From NCBI GenBank assembly GCA_050084515.1, contig CM114274.1, positions 1,488,001-1,552,000 of the forward strand: a stretch of DNA of 64,000 nucleotides, read 5' to 3'. The notes beneath the pieces are model-generated. The model did not search any database. It saw only the letters and a list, made by a program, of their open reading frames with translations, and was not told where the DNA came from. A program made the translations under genes and the position numbers. Position 1 is the stretch's first letter, and each line of letters opens with the position of its first letter. Of the stretch, positions 1 to 11,631 are shown in pieces. The stretch is from Blasia pusilla. Its lineage: Eukaryota; Marchantiophyta; Marchantiopsida; Blasiales.

Positions 1-952
1 ACCTGAACCTCTTGGCTCTTTGTAGGATCCGATCCCGCTCCCTAGCACTCACTTTACTCACAATGACGCCAGTGCGCAAGAAGTCCACAACCTCCACGTC
101 GTCATGGATATCACAACTACCTGTCGCCTCCTCACTAACCTCCGGATCCAAAGACTCATCATCCAATCCCACCATCGAGTCATCACCGTGGTGACACGCC
201 ATAGTCAACCAACAAAGATAGGCAGATGCATGCCAACCGGGCACCATCTCCTCATCACTCTCTCCGTGCCATCGAGCTCCCGTGACGTCTCTCTGACTCG
301 GACATGGGTTATGACTCAACCCATCCGCATCTTGGTTCAGCCGACCTGGCCTATGAACCACCTCAAACTCATACTCCTGTAGTAATAGAGCCCACCTGGC
401 AAGCTTTCCCGTAAGCTTGTTGGACTCCATCAACCACTTCAACGCCTGATGATCAGTGATAAGTGTGAAAGGGTTGCCAAATAAATAGCACCTAAAATGT
501 GCCACGGCAAGACACCGCAGACCAATCACTCTCCCTCATAGGAGTGCCGCCCGCTATGTTGTTTGATCCACTCGCATAAGCCACAACGAACTCCCTCTCC
601 TCGTCATCCCTCTGAGTAAGCACTGCTCCTAGATCCAACATGCTCCAATCCGTATGTAACTGGAATGGGCGACCCCTAACCGGTCTCTGTAAAATGGGTG
701 AGGACGTCAACCTGGCCTTGAGCTCTGAAATGCTCGCTCGATCATCTCCCCACAACCACACTGATCAAGTCTCGTCAACAAGGTCAAAGACTTTGCGATC
801 GCACTAAAACCCTTGACATACCGTCGATAGAAGTTCGCCACCCAAGAAATGCTCGGACTCGACTCACATCCAGTAGGGCGTGGAATGCGTGCAATAGCCT
901 CTACCTTCGCCTGCTGAACGCCTAACCCACTCGGGTATATGGTGTGTCCCAA
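1..952 (-). pseudogene. pol: RT connection and RNase H of G1, cut by the window edge
   Basis: The block 707-952 has the post-RT thumb/connection (YPSGLGVQQAKVEAI, then NFYRRYVKGFS). The block 492-761 begins RNase H with LHTDWSMLDLGAVL. The rest of RNase H reads in another frame from about 490 to 1 (LITDHQALKWLM, then HRPGRLNQDADGLS). RNase H removes the RNA strand during reverse transcription. There are frameshifts near 710 and 490. The integrase should follow to the left of base 1. Confidence 0.75.
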
Positions 953-956
953 GTAC

Positions 957-1900
957 TCAATCTGCTCCTGAAAGAATGCACTTGCCTGGATGTAACTTCA
1001 GTCCATGTAATCGCAATCGCCAAAACACCTCCTCCAAGTGTCGCTCATGCTCCTCAACCGTGGAATCGGAGATAAGAATATCATCTATGTAACATCGTAC
1101 AAAAATCCAAGCCACCGTAATCCTATCCATCACTCTCTGAAACTCCGCAGGCGCGTTCTTCAACCCAAATGGTAAGAACCGCCAACAATACAAGCAATCT
1201 TTCCCGAACCGATCTATCCCCCAGAATGTTGTCTTCTCCCTGTCCTCCAACCTGATAGGAAGCCGATGATAGCCAAAGACGGAGATCTAAAGTACCGAAG
1301 ATCTTTGCATGCCCTACCGCATCAAAGATCTCCTCAGGAGTAGGCATGGCATACCGATCTGACCTCGTCTGTCGGTTGATAGGACGGTAATCTCCACACA
1401 TCCGCCTATCCGTCCAATTGCCATACATATCCTTCTTTGCCGGCATGACTGTGGCAGATGCATACTCTCCATATGACAACTCCACAAGTCCTACCTCCAA
1501 CAAGTCCCGACTCTGCTCTGAATCAAGGCTCGCTCCATATCGAATAGGTAGGGTTGACGAAAGATCGGCGTATCACTAGCCAACTCAATCCGTATCCGGG
1601 ACCCTTCAGCGTACCCAAGTCTCTCATATCAAGGCAAAACAACCGACATGCCCTCTCGAAACCTATGAACTCGCCGTCGCTCTCCTCCTATCAACTTGAG
1701 ACCTATCATAGGCTCCCAAGTCTCCATCGTGACCTCACTCGGAGAGGAGGCGCAACCTCCGGCTTTGGTTGCTATGTAGCAACCCTAGCCACCCTCATAA
1801 TAGTCACTCCACTCGACCTCCTACACCATGCTCCACATCCGAAAAATGAACATGTGCTACTCTAGCCGCCTTCGCACTCTCTGCTCGAACAACGCCCCAG
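957..1900 (-). pseudogene. pol: Reverse transcriptase of G1, with pre-RT linker
   Basis: The pre-RT linker (about 1500-1900) includes SDTPIF and ERALIQS. RT follows with MCGDYRPIN, then FGTLDL in place of the first catalytic-Asp motif, RFLPFGLKNAPAEFQ, and the YIDD catalytic motif at 1080-1091. The block at 957-1250 is cleanest. The upstream part changes frame near 1250, so the gene is broken. It matches G2 (56415-58260) closely in motif order and wording, which confirms one family. Confidence 0.85.
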
Positions 1901-2016
1901 GAAGTCCATGGGTGCCTATCTCTCCTCGTCTCGCCCCCAGCCAATGCCTGTATAGACCTTGTAGGCAGTGGTCCAACTCGTGGACGTGACGGCATGGATG
2001 ACACTCGCATCCGTCT

Positions 2017-3348
2017 CTACTCAGCCATACCTAGGCTGACTATCCATGTGAGACAGTTGAGGTCCATCGCCTGCCCCAACACCTGTCTCCGTGATGCCTC
2101 AGTCATCCCTGGCACCGCCGTAGTACCGGTAGTGAACCCCATGGCGCGCTCGCGCTCATCTGCTGTAGGCTCCTCCAATACTCCGGTCACCTCATCCCAA
2201 ATCATGCTTGGCCCTCCCTGACAAAAGGCATGGGATGCTGGGAAGCTCACCAACGTAGATAAGGCTGCCCTCAACTCCCCCACCCTATTGGCCGTGGCCA
2301 ACGGTGGTCTATCATCGCGTGTCACCACCTGAGATCGACGCCCTGAGTCCAAAATAGCATCCACCGTGAGATGTGGTGCTCTCTGGACTCCACTGTAGGC
2401 TCGACTCAGTACCTCTGATGGTATCAGGTTCGTCCACCACAATCGTGGACGATGGGCACGTGACCCAACTCTCGCTGCATCTAACAACACAGCCGGTCCC
2501 AACCAGGACCTCACTTGATGTACACTCGTCATCACACGTGCACGAGTATCTCCCAACAACGGCACGTTCTCCAAAATGTACACTGGAGAACATAACTGAC
2601 TCTGCTGCAAGTGTCGTACTACTCGCAGCATCTCCCAAAACATCCCTGACCTCGGATCCTGCAATCCAAATCCTCGGCCAGCTGATGAATGACCCTGACA
2701 TGGCCATCCAAAGCAATCACCAAATGAATGGTGCCAACTCTATCAGATCCTGCGCCCCACCAAAGATATGTCGACGGGTAGCGTATGCTGGTATCCCCGT
2801 ATTGCAGATACCGACAACAACTCAGGATACCTCTGGACCAATCTCGCCACGTGACGTAATGATACTCGCCACGTGGTCTCATCTCTCTCCACATAAAGGT
2901 ACTGATGCACCCGTATGCCCGCCTGCAATACTGCAGCCAATCCGGTGCTAATCCCTCCAAAGAGATCTAACACCCTAACACCCTCCTCTGGGCCGCCACA
3001 CAGCAGTGTGGTATCTAGTGGGGTCATCGTGTCCACTCCAAGAGCCTGATCGCCACGTGACTCTCGCTGCTCTGGGATAAAAACATGACTCCACGCCTGC
3101 CTCACGAGGTCGTCGGCACTCCTCTGTAGCTCTCGAGTCGTACCCCATAATGGTGAAGAGGCATCGCTAACATGGGAAGAGACACCCGCCATGGCCTGTC
3201 TCTCCGTGGGACTATCCGCTACAGGGACATCCTCCGCATGTGCGTTCCCCTCCAACAACTCTTCTGGCCAGCTAACACTACTTGTGAAAGCCGCCAACGT
3301 GGTCATAGACTCGCCTCGTGATCGACCATCTCGTCCCGCAAACTGCAC
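2017..3348 (-). pseudogene. Cytosine-C5 DNA methyltransferase domain inside the Gypsy pol (DNMT3-like)
   Basis: The catalytic motifs of C5 methyltransferases appear in order. Motif I is VLDLFGGISTG (near 2940-2970), followed by YVERD. Motif IV is GWPCQGHS with the catalytic cysteine (2691-2708). Motif VI is ENVP (2563-2574). A motif VIII-like stretch is AHRPRLWWTN, and a motif X-like end is RRQVLGQAMD. The arrangement resembles the DNMT3 branch. It follows the protease and precedes RT, so it would be made as part of the Gag-Pol polyprotein and could methylate the element's own cDNA or target DNA (inference). Damage is limited: around 2710-2780 the frame moves once and returns, leaving stops at 2740-2745, while the alternate frame keeps the expected residues. 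DNMT-bearing retrotransposons are known from charophytes and dinoflagellates. Confidence 0.85.
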
Positions 3349-3354
3349 GGGTAA

Positions 3355-4209
3355 CTAACTCATCCGACCATCATCTGACCGCCATCCTGGCCGATAAGCA
3401 ACGGTCTCCTCCCAGAAGTCAAGGATGAATCCTAGGGGATATAACACTATACTCCCCACCAACACATCGTACGACTCAATTGGTGTCGTAATCGCACGTG
3501 TGCGCACCATAGCACTATCCGTCGCATGCTCTGGCTGGACTCTCACAACAATCTCCTGTCAAGTCATATACTGAGTGGGTGATACGCCCCCAATCGAGGT
3601 CTATATCTGGAAGGGACAAGGCTCAATGTCGGCCTTCCGTAACCCCAACGCTAAACACGCCGCCTTCCCTAACATCAAGGGTTGCGCTCCCGAATCAAGT
3701 AAGACGCATTGCGGGTGGTATACTGTCCCCGTCGGACTAACCAAGCGAAATACTCCAGCTCGGTTATCAAGTAACACTACTCCAGGTGTCACCACTGCTC
3801 GCTCTATGGCCGGTCGAGCTGGCATATCTACCAACTTCGCCGCCGCCGCATGCCATGACTCTGTGGGGAACGTCCCAAGCACCGGCTCTAAGGGCAAGTC
3901 CACCACCTCCTCAAATACCTCTGAACAAGAAGCAGTCATCTCTCCACGCTCACACAACGTGGCGGCCAACCAGAACACCTCAGCTGGTCCAACTCCCAAC
4001 GTCGCCAACTCTAAGGCGAAAAATAGCGGAGTCTGACTCACTCTAGTGGCCACCTCCAACACTATAGTCGACACTGACTCCACTCGAGCCGGCATAGGAG
4101 TTGTCACTCCAACTCCTCGTGACGTCGACGAGGTGCCTCGAATCGAGGCACCGCTGGTCGCCGAGGCACCATCGATGGTGTGTGTAGTGCCTCCGACAAT
4201 GTGAAACAT
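3355..4209 (-). pseudogene. Aspartic protease region of G1
   Basis: The minus-strand frame from 4209 to 3601 contains LLDSGAQPLMLGKA, a retropepsin active-site motif (D-S/T-G-A). It then continues after stops to a block at 3355-3546 with YDVLVGSIVLYPLGFILDFW, typical of the end of this protease family before RT. The DNMT starts directly downstream. The protease would process the polyprotein. A stop region between 3546 and 3601 breaks the frame. A diverged copy of the same domain lies at 38940-39280 on the plus strand. Confidence 0.7.
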
Positions 4210-4215
4210 TTGTGG

Positions 4216-5822
4216 AACCCTGGCCCGCCGCCCATCGGTCCCCTCCGGTGGGTCAATCTCAACTCCACCTCTCGATGGCTCGGTGCCTCTCGCACACCCG
4301 AGTCACCACTACAAATTTGCCTCAACCTGGGGCTGCACTACACATGAATCCCATATTGAGAGATCCTCACCGGTCGGGGTAAGAGGTAGAGGCGGAGTCA
4401 CACTAGTGATCGCAACTCCGTGCCTTCCTAAGCCGCATCATCGTCATGGCGCAATCCTCCGCTCCAACCGATCGATGCGTGAGAGAAGCGCCGGCTCGGT
4501 GCTCTTGCTCCATCTCCTCTGGTGGTGGTGGTCCTCGCCACCACGTCCAGGAAGAACTCCCCGACCTCCTCCGGGGCGGCCGCCCCAGGCCCTCGGCCTA
4601 CCCTCGACGTGCCCCTCGACGAAGGTCAAAACATCTATCCCTAGTGTGACCATATCGTGGCAATGGTCACACTAGTGTTGTGGTGGGGCCATCCTCGTGG
4701 GCTCTCGCGCAATCGGAGGCGCTGGTGGTCCTCTCCCATGTCAGGCGATCTCTCGCCTATGGGCCCCTCCACACGCCCAACAAGACCACACCGGTCCTGG
4801 CTGGGCAACATATGTAGGTGCGGTCGTTGCCTCATAGGCTCACGGTACCCCCCGCTCTCTAGGCACACCGCCCGCTCCCGTGGTACTGGTGCTTCTTTGG
4901 GCACCGGTGGGGTCACCGCCGCCTGGGACTGTCGACTCTCGAGAAAATCCAGCGGTCACTACCGCTCCTCACTCATGTTGAGCTCAATACGCTCGCTGAC
5001 AACTCAAAGACCACCTTCAATGTGGGCCATTTTGTGTGAATCAAAGACCGCATCTCGGACTCTCCTCCGTAGTTCTCGGTCCCGAACCCGCACTACCAAT
5101 CTTTGGGATCGATGCGCCTCAATCACTCCAAATGTAGCAATGATCAGCCTCCTCATGCGTGTGAAGGCCTCTCTCAGACTCTCACCCGATCGTCGCTGAA
5201 AATCCTGAGACTCTTGACTTGTCGGTTAAATGCACGCCTGGTAGCTCTTCCCCAACTGTCGGAAGAACTCCACTGTGGGGCTGAAGCTGGGTGGCCCTCT
5301 ACCACTAGAGGTCTCTGCCACATCGCATGTGTCACTGTCCTCCTCTCCATCTAGTCTCCGGGCTGATGGTGTGGGTCTCTCTCCTCTCACAATCCCATCA
5401 TATGCCTCGCGACCACTTGTGGACACATACCCTGGAGCCCAATACATCCTCTAGGCATCGATCTCTACTGAATATAGTGATCGAAACTCCATGTAGTCAT
5501 CCATCGGAGGACCCTCCAAGTGCTGGAACAACCCCTTCCATGCCATGAAAGGGTTGAACCGTGTCGGGGTCCGTATCTCCTGGAAGTCGCACCATGTGTC
5601 GAACTCCTGGATGAAATCATCTAAGTCAATGGTGCCCACTACACCCGAGAAACAACGCATGCCCCGATGGCCCATGTCGTCCATCTCCTGCCAAGTACTA
5701 CTGTCTCTGTTGGTGATCTCGTCACCAGATCCAGTGTCCAGTGATGACGATCCAGTCACGGATGGATGTCGAGGGAGCTCCTCACTGGTAACCCCTCGGT
5801 ATCTCACTCCACTCCGTGTCAC
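4216..5822 (-). pseudogene. gag: Gag of G1, frameshifted
   Basis: The first block (5451-5822) encodes a Gag-like segment. A run near FNPFMAWKGLFQHLEGPPMD precedes a long helical region, as in retrotransposon Gag proteins. Reading then continues through other frames. Around 5100-5200 it gives a helical stretch, and near 4770-4810 a CCHC-like zinc knuckle (CWACGGAHRRE followed by a damaged last position). Gag would package the element RNA. At least two frameshifts are needed to read it through, so it is not functional as it stands. The start at 5822 is the first methionine of the open block and is uncertain. Confidence 0.55.
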
Positions 5823-7531
5823 ACCACTACCACTGCTCGCACTACCCCGTTCTTCCGAACCCTGGAAGAACGCTGTGATGACAAACCCTGTCTCACCCGC
5901 TCAAGCACTCAGACTCACCGAGAGTCTCCCACACGCCTCACTAGCTCACCTATGCTAATGTCAATCCAGTGATGACATACCCGGCCTCACGCACGCTCAA
6001 CACTCGGGCTCACCATGAGCCTCCCAACTGACTCACCTAACCTAGCGACACACTCTCGGATCATACACGCGACCCCTACTCGGCAACCGCCATATATCCA
6101 CCAACATACTACACATGAAAAGAATCTACACTCGTCACCATCACTGCACCCATCTAGCACCAGCTACTACCCGATACCCACTACTCTCAATCACACACGA
6201 CAAGTGCGGGAAAAGGGACTCGAATGGGTAACCTGATCACGCCCTCCAACCTGCTGCACCGTCAATATGCACTCCTCCACATGATATGACAATCTCCGCC
6301 ACATAACACTCCCCTCGACCAACACGTCGATCCTCCCGTCAACAGATGCGGACAACCCGTCGGCATCATGCACACTGCCCCTCCAGCGTAAACTCTTGCA
6401 ACGCCCTATGCGCGCCTCAAAACATCATGTCACGCCCGCTGTCCAACTTGTCAATCACTCAGCACGTCAACATCCTCCCTGTCCTCACGTTGCCCATGCG
6501 CACCGCGTTCGCTGGACCGACCTCGTCCGTCCTACCACGTATGCGACAATTGTCCAACCGCCGTCGGTGCTACCACGTCAAAGAGGGGGGAAGAAATTTT
6601 GGACCGCGGCCCTATGCAGGCCCCTTGGGCCCTAAATGCGGGGCGCTGTCACGCGCTCGCCGTCCGCCCGACCATCGCTTGCTATCCGCCCGCGCGTCGC
6701 CGCCGCCACGCGCCCAGCCCGTCCGCACCCTGCCCTAAATTTCGCGACCTAACTCTAGCCGCCTTTACTTGAGAGCCCCCCGGAGGCTGCAAGACCCAAA
6801 CCTGCCCGTTCCTTCTCTCTCGACGCCTTCACTTGCGTACACCCGACGCCCCACCACACGCTACACTGGTGATGTCCCCAACAATCTGCACGAAAAATCT
6901 GAGAAAAACGGATTGCTTCGCCACGGTCTTCCGAACAGAAAAAATGATACACAACATCACACACACGTCTCGAGGGGCTCCCGACCAAGGCAACTCGCTT
7001 GCCTACCTGCAAACAACGAATTCCCACCAGCCCCCTGACATCTTTCTCATGTAAAAATAAAGAGTAGTAAAAACGGCACACCCGGCCTAAAACTCCACTC
7101 CTCAATCTACATCGGCATATCGAGCCTCGTCCACCTTGTGCTATCAAGGAATCCAGACGCTAGCACCCTAGTCCTAGCTCACACACATACAAGGGAGGTG
7201 CTCCAACGGCCCAACATGAGAAAGATGGCTTAAGAAAACCATCTTCCTCTCTTATATAGGTTGGGAAGAGCCAAAAGGCTCTTCTCCTAAAAATAGCCCT
7301 TCCCTTGGTAACCTGTGTGCACAGGTTACTAGGGGCAGGTGACCTGGTCAACAAGTCACCCGGCTGTAAAAGACCTCAACATGAAAGTCGTTAGAAACGA
7401 CGTTCCTGACACAATGGACCTATCCTCAACCTCATCCGACACTGTGGGACAAAGTTACACTCAAGATAGTCCGCTGGCTCCTACGCCCTATCCACGATAG
7501 ATCTCGGCCTATCGGCTACTCAGATGTGACA
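5823..7531 (-). repeat. 5' LTR plus untranslated leader of G1
   Basis: This is non-coding sequence between the G1 right boundary and the first gag methionine. It starts with the usual LTR dinucleotide TG on the minus strand and contains a TATA box about 270 bp inside. The second LTR is outside the window, so the LTR/leader boundary cannot be fixed, and I did not find a convincing primer binding site. The stretch around 6590-6760 is strongly GC-rich compared with the rest of the window. Open frames here look like chance. Confidence 0.5.
7253..7262 (-). promoter_or_regulatory. TATA box of the G1 LTR
   Basis: The minus strand reads CCTATATAAG, about 270 bp from the LTR start, where an LTR promoter is expected. 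Transcription would run toward gag. Confidence 0.5.
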
Positions 7532-8006
7532 CTCGGAACTCGAACCCTACTTTTGGCGCCATGGGGCGGCTCAAGGGCATGGAACGAATCGAGAGTTTGG
7601 GGTTGGGTTGGAAAACCTGAACCAAGTCTACGGAGGCGATTTTAGACATCCCTCTTGGATTTCACCCCGCGACTCAATTACTTGGGTCTCGGTTTGGAAC
7701 TCGCAGGAGGTCGGTTGAACAGTTGGGATCGCTAGGCGCGCAAGTGCCGTTTTAGGTTCCTGGACTAATCAGGAAGTCTGTTCCAAGTCTTGAAGGACTT
7801 GCCATGTTTTGGAAACTAGGAATTAAGGAAGGTTGAGCTTGATGAGACGCCGAGTTGAGAACTCGGTGGGTTGGAACGCTAGTTGGCCCGGACCCGACTA
7901 ACAAGAGTGCGTGTTTGGGGGTAGATCGGCGAAGAGATTGTGTTCTACTGAACGTACGCTTCCGCAACACTAAAGATTGACGTTCAAGGAGAGTAGGGGC
8001 GCGACA
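7532..8006 (-). repeat. Fragment of LTR family A
   Basis: This is about 90% identical by eye to 57566-58040 (same orientation) and to the start of 63173-64000 (reversed). It ends at the family terminus GGGGCGCGACA (minus strand TGTCGCGCCCC). The other half is missing because G1 inserted at 7531. The right end abuts the MULE terminal sequence, so this LTR seems to have inserted near the MULE end. Confidence 0.75.
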
Positions 8007-8175
8007 CTCATTCTCATTCCAATACCCATTCTTATCCTCATTCTTATTCTCTGTCTCCTCCCGGTCAAATCTTGTGCGAATGGATAATTATGTGAAGCTC
8101 ACTTGTGGCAGTCATCTAGCGGCCCTTCCTCAATCAGAAATTGTTCGACCGCAAGCTTGTGAGTCTTTCATACCA
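8007..8175 (+). repeat. Left terminal repeat region of the MULE
   Basis: It starts with an ATTCTT-type simple stretch and then unique sequence containing GGATAATTATGTGAAGCTCA. The same 140 bp recurs at 47037-47170. There it is followed by the MULE tail in reverse orientation, as expected if the element has long terminal inverted repeats. The outermost bases are uncertain because LTR family A adjoins at 8006. Confidence 0.6.
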
Positions 8176-8184
8176 GTGGATGAA

Positions 8185-9939
8185 AATTTTCTCTCAGTTC
8201 GATTTCTTCTCCAAATCGGAACCATCTTTGTGTCCAAGGATGTTAGGGTGGATGGTACGGAGGATACAATAGATGAGACAATCTAGCCAGTGATTGCAGA
8301 CCGTAAAGTATGGAATCTCCTACCTCTAGCAAATGGTCAATACAGAGTTAACGGCTTGCCTCTGAATTCCTCTATTTCCCAAGTAGACGGTCGAGAATTT
8401 CCTAGTGCACGAGCTCTACGTTTGCAACTCCTGGCTCAGTAGATCCGACATTGACTCCAACTTCACGTTTGTTACAATGTTGTACTTCATGAAGAAATTC
8501 CCGATGTTGTCAACCTCAGTGGATCGGTCAGACACCAACCGGGCCCTGTGTCCGCCTACTCATTCCTCTTGCGAATATCAGGCAATAGTTTGCTATCGTC
8601 TCCGGCTTTGAAAATGTTCAAGCACATTCTTGTCGACGAGGTGCCGCTCACGTACGATGGTAATTGTATTTTTGAGTTGCCTCCACTTGCTGCTCCTGCT
8701 CAAAAGAAAGATGGAGGACCCTTGAAGGGTATGGACAGAAAGTCTGATTGTCATCGATGGTGCAGGCTTCAACAGACTAGTGCTTCAATTCCATATGATC
8801 CTTGGATTGTCTCTCGCCGCCAATGCGTTGGAGCCTTGGAGTGTAGAAGTCCAGCATGCCCGTATCTAGAGCGCATCGGGCCGGTCAATATGTCGCAATT
8901 CCCCCCCAAGAATGCAGAAACTCCATATGAGGTTGGTGCCACCATACCGCTGAGAGGCCATCAATGTCCTCATTGTCAAGCATCCCCTTTCTACATTGGA
9001 GCGTGTCGTTGAATTGATCCAATTTAGAGACACATCAAGGAGGATGTGGCAAAGAAAGTGGCCGAGGTCTTCAGAATCTCTCGGGGTTCAAAGCCCGGAG
9101 TGATCAAGCTAACAACAGCAAAACAACTATGGGAAAATCTCGCATTTCTCGCTGATCCTGAATGCTTCCGGAATTTGCTGCGTCAAATGCGGGTACTAGA
9201 TGGAAAGACGGCCGAAATGGATGTCATTGCCAGAATCAAGGCCAACTCTAGATTCCCATTCATTCAGAGATGGAAGTTCATGGGCCAGGGAGGCAAAGGA
9301 TCAAGGGCCTATGTCTTCAAAATGTCAACAACAAATCCGTCGAGTGGCCTCGATCTTATAGATCGAATGAGGGAAGGGGAAGATCTTCACGGCAGCTGGG
9401 TAAGCTTTGATATTTGCTACAGAGTGCTGAACAGATGGTTGACAATGGATGCTCACGTTTATGACCATGTGGAGAAGGGACTCAAAACTATATTTGTCTG
9501 TGAAGTAAAAGCAGAAGACGTTGGAAGTTTGAAGATGTGTTGGTTACTCTTATTGGAGGTGGTGAAGGAAAACAAAAGGCCACCACCCAAAATTTATGGG
9601 TTCATGGCGGAAAATGCACAACCTGGGTGGATTACTATTAGGGAAGTGTTTTGGGGTGGGGAGGTTCAATCGGAGAGAGAAAGGTCGGATGCTTTCCATT
9701 GGCAACAGTCTATGACCCGGTACACCAAATCTTGCATCAAGGAGAATAAGAGGACGGAGCTTGTCACTCTACTCCAACGCTGCAAGGACAGGAAAACCTT
9801 GAAACAGGCCATGGAATGCCAAGAAGAAATTCATGGGTGGTGGAGGAAACATGCGATTGAGGGGAAGTACAAAGAGTTATGCTCTTGGTTGAGTTGGTGG
9901 ACTATGCAAATGAGACAATGGGGAAACTTCATGTTGGAA
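8185..9939 (+). pseudogene. MULE-type transposase, N-terminal and catalytic part (copy A)
   Basis: Cut-and-paste transposase, broken by stops and deletions. The first block (8185-8286) encodes FLLQIGTIFVSKDVRVDGTE. A second (8548-9012) has a cysteine-rich, zinc-binding-like region (CVGALECRSPACP, then CPHC). The third (9046-9939) carries the catalytic core. It includes a candidate first Asp in TMDAHVYD and a second acidic motif FMAENAQPGW. The [CD]xxH-type motif DAFHWQQS is typical of MULE transposases, and a possible Glu lies downstream. Copy B reads FMADNAQPGW, so the second catalytic Asp has become Glu here. The exon ends at a GT splice donor at 9940. Family assignment rests on the DxxH motif and the SWIM finger downstream. 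Confidence 0.6.
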
Positions 9940-10432
9940 GTGAGTTCACTAATTTGTCTCGCTGAAATTTTTTTGAAGAGTTGCAACTAAAGGTGAGAAG
10001 CGTGGGCACTATAGGTTTTTCAAACCGAAGAAACCAAGCAACTTGTCGGATGCGACAGGTTGCCTCCCTGAGTGTTCAACCCGTCGCTTACCGACGGGTT
10101 GCCTGAGTGTGCAACCTGTTGGAACCCGACGGGTTGCAAGTCGCACGTCCAAATTTACTTGCAACCCGTTGGAATCAGACGGGTTGACTCAGAGTGCAAC
10201 CAGTCAGAAAAGGACGGGTTGCAAGTCGCATGGCCAAATTTACTTGCAACCCGTCGAAATCCGACGGGTTGCACTAGGTGGTTCCCAGGTGTTGCAACAC
10301 GTCGGAAACCAGTGGGTTACAGAGTCATTCATGGGATGCCTCCAACTTGCAACCCGTCTGGTTTGGACAGGTAGCTTTTTTCTTTGCTCATAGAGCTATT
10401 TTGGTTCCCTTCTCAGAGTGTTGTTGTTGCAG
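9940..10432 (+). other. Transposase intron filled with palindromes (copy A)
   Basis: The donor GTGAGTT (9940) and acceptor TTGTTGTTGCAG (ending 10432) agree with copy B (CGGCAG then GTGAGTT; acceptor ending TTGCAG). The intron holds about eight copies of the palindrome with arm CAACCCGTCGGA, some degenerate. The intron is 493 bp here and 1009 bp in copy B; the difference is largely palindrome-bearing sequence. Confidence 0.65.
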
Positions 10433-11461
10433 GGATTGAACATTCATGAAAATGCCCTCTGCCCCAACACAAGTGGAGCAGAAAGTGTTCATTCCTCCTG
10501 GAGGTCGTCACAAGCATGCCAAAGAATTTTACTTGTGGAGGCATGCCAACAAGACCAGGCAAGAGCAATGCTACAGTCTGCAGCATCTCATATCTTCCTC
10601 ACAAAAGGCATAACAAAAGGAAGGGGGCCGTCGATCTACAAGCTCTATGTCAGGGCGGTTGTGAGATCGGATGATGAGAAACTCTATGTGGAAGCCTTCA
10701 ATCGGTGCATAGCAGGAACTCCCCTCAAGCAAGACGTACACATTGGTGGGGATATTAGTGGGCACGTTTCAAGACGTCCAATACAGATGGTGGTAGAGCA
10801 GTCCGAGCGAGACTCGTGGAGACCAGATAAGTCTCTTGACTTCAGGCAAGTGAAGAGGCAGTATCGAGGAACGAATCCGGTGATTGATTTAGATTAGGAA
10901 ATTACACGGCCCATGTATTCAGGGATCCCGGATTGCTCCCACATCCGTGATGGAGTAATTTCTCCAAAATCAGTGAATTTTTTATTTCAAAAGCCCTCCG
11001 TTGCAGGAAGTTTGCAACATCCGGTTGCTGGAGTGATTCAACAATATGGGATTCCGGTCATGGAGGTGGATTGCAACCTGAAATGGTGGCATATATCTTG
11101 GAGCAACCCTGGACGTGGACCCACTTGCAGGGCAGGATCTGATGGCATTACGAGAGCATGCGGCACTTTCCTAAATAAGAACTGTACAAGGACAGGGCGA
11201 CTATTGCTTGGGTTTTGGGGACTCAAAACCTTTCATCATTTCACGAGGACCGGGGATCAATTGAAGTTCTTCTTCTGCCCAAATGAATCTTGCCCTTTCC
11301 GCAAGTCTTATCTGGCTGCGATTGGAGCTCCGGGGAATACCCCCACGATTTGGCTCATCGCCGCGGGTACGAATTGCACTCAAGACAAAGTGGACAATCT
11401 TACAAGTGTCGATTTCAGACTCGTAGACGGAGGAAGTTCAGAGCATGTTCGCATTATATAG
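10433..11461 (+). pseudogene. MULE transposase middle region after the intron (copy A)
   Basis: Directly after the splice acceptor a frame of about 155 residues runs from LNIHENALCP to the stop at 10897. After the stop the same product continues as DCSHIRDGV, PSVAGSLQHPVAG and KFFFCPNESCPFRKSY, up to 11461. Copy B encodes the same product in one frame across the 10897 stop position (DLDEEITPPRY), so the stop in copy A is a mutation. The CPNESC segment could bind metal. No family is recognised for this part by itself. Its place between the catalytic core and the SWIM finger suggests it belongs to the same protein. Confidence 0.5.
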
Positions 11462-11631
11462 ACCTTTGCATTTTGTATTCAACCCAAGATTGGCGTCAAC
11501 ATGTACCCGGAGAAGGTGGATGATCTCAATCCACTATTTCTGTTTCAGTCTAGAAATGGGGTGAAGAGAAACAGAATGTGTAGGCCAATGGTGGAGAGAG
11601 CAAAGCGAATTGCATAAGCTAGAGAGGAAAA

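Larger units (their letters stand above)
1..7531 (-). mobile_element. Ty3/Gypsy retrotransposon with embedded DNA methyltransferase (element G1), 3' part outside window
   Basis: Read on the minus strand, the order is LTR/leader, gag, aspartic protease, cytosine-C5 DNA methyltransferase, reverse transcriptase and RNase H. The integrase must lie beyond base 1. This is Gypsy order with a methyltransferase inserted between protease and RT. The reading frame is broken in several places, so this is a decayed copy. The right boundary is at 7531, where the minus strand begins TGTCACATCTGAG and the adjacent DNA abruptly becomes a fragment of LTR family A. G1 therefore inserted into that LTR. The related element G2 (55858 onward, plus strand) has the same DNMT-then-RT order, so the arrangement belongs to the family and not to one copy. 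Confidence 0.85.

Noticed and set aside
4283-5199. Plus-strand ORFs rich in Arg, Ser and Pro
   Set aside because: Shadows opposite the G1 gag, which has the recognisable motifs.
6191-6240. tRNA-like or PBS sequence in the G1 leader
   Set aside because: A T-loop-like string is present but no cloverleaf and no correctly placed LTR end could be drawn.
6346-6738. Plus-strand ORFs in the GC-rich G1 leader
   Set aside because: High GC lowers stop frequency; no domain or conservation visible.
7752-7970. 72-residue ORF recurring in all three family-A LTRs
   Set aside because: Conserved only as much as the surrounding LTR DNA; no codon-level evidence for a protein.
8007-8175. Coding start of the transposase in the terminal repeat
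   Set aside because: The region recurs without coding at 47037-47170 and behaves as a terminal repeat.
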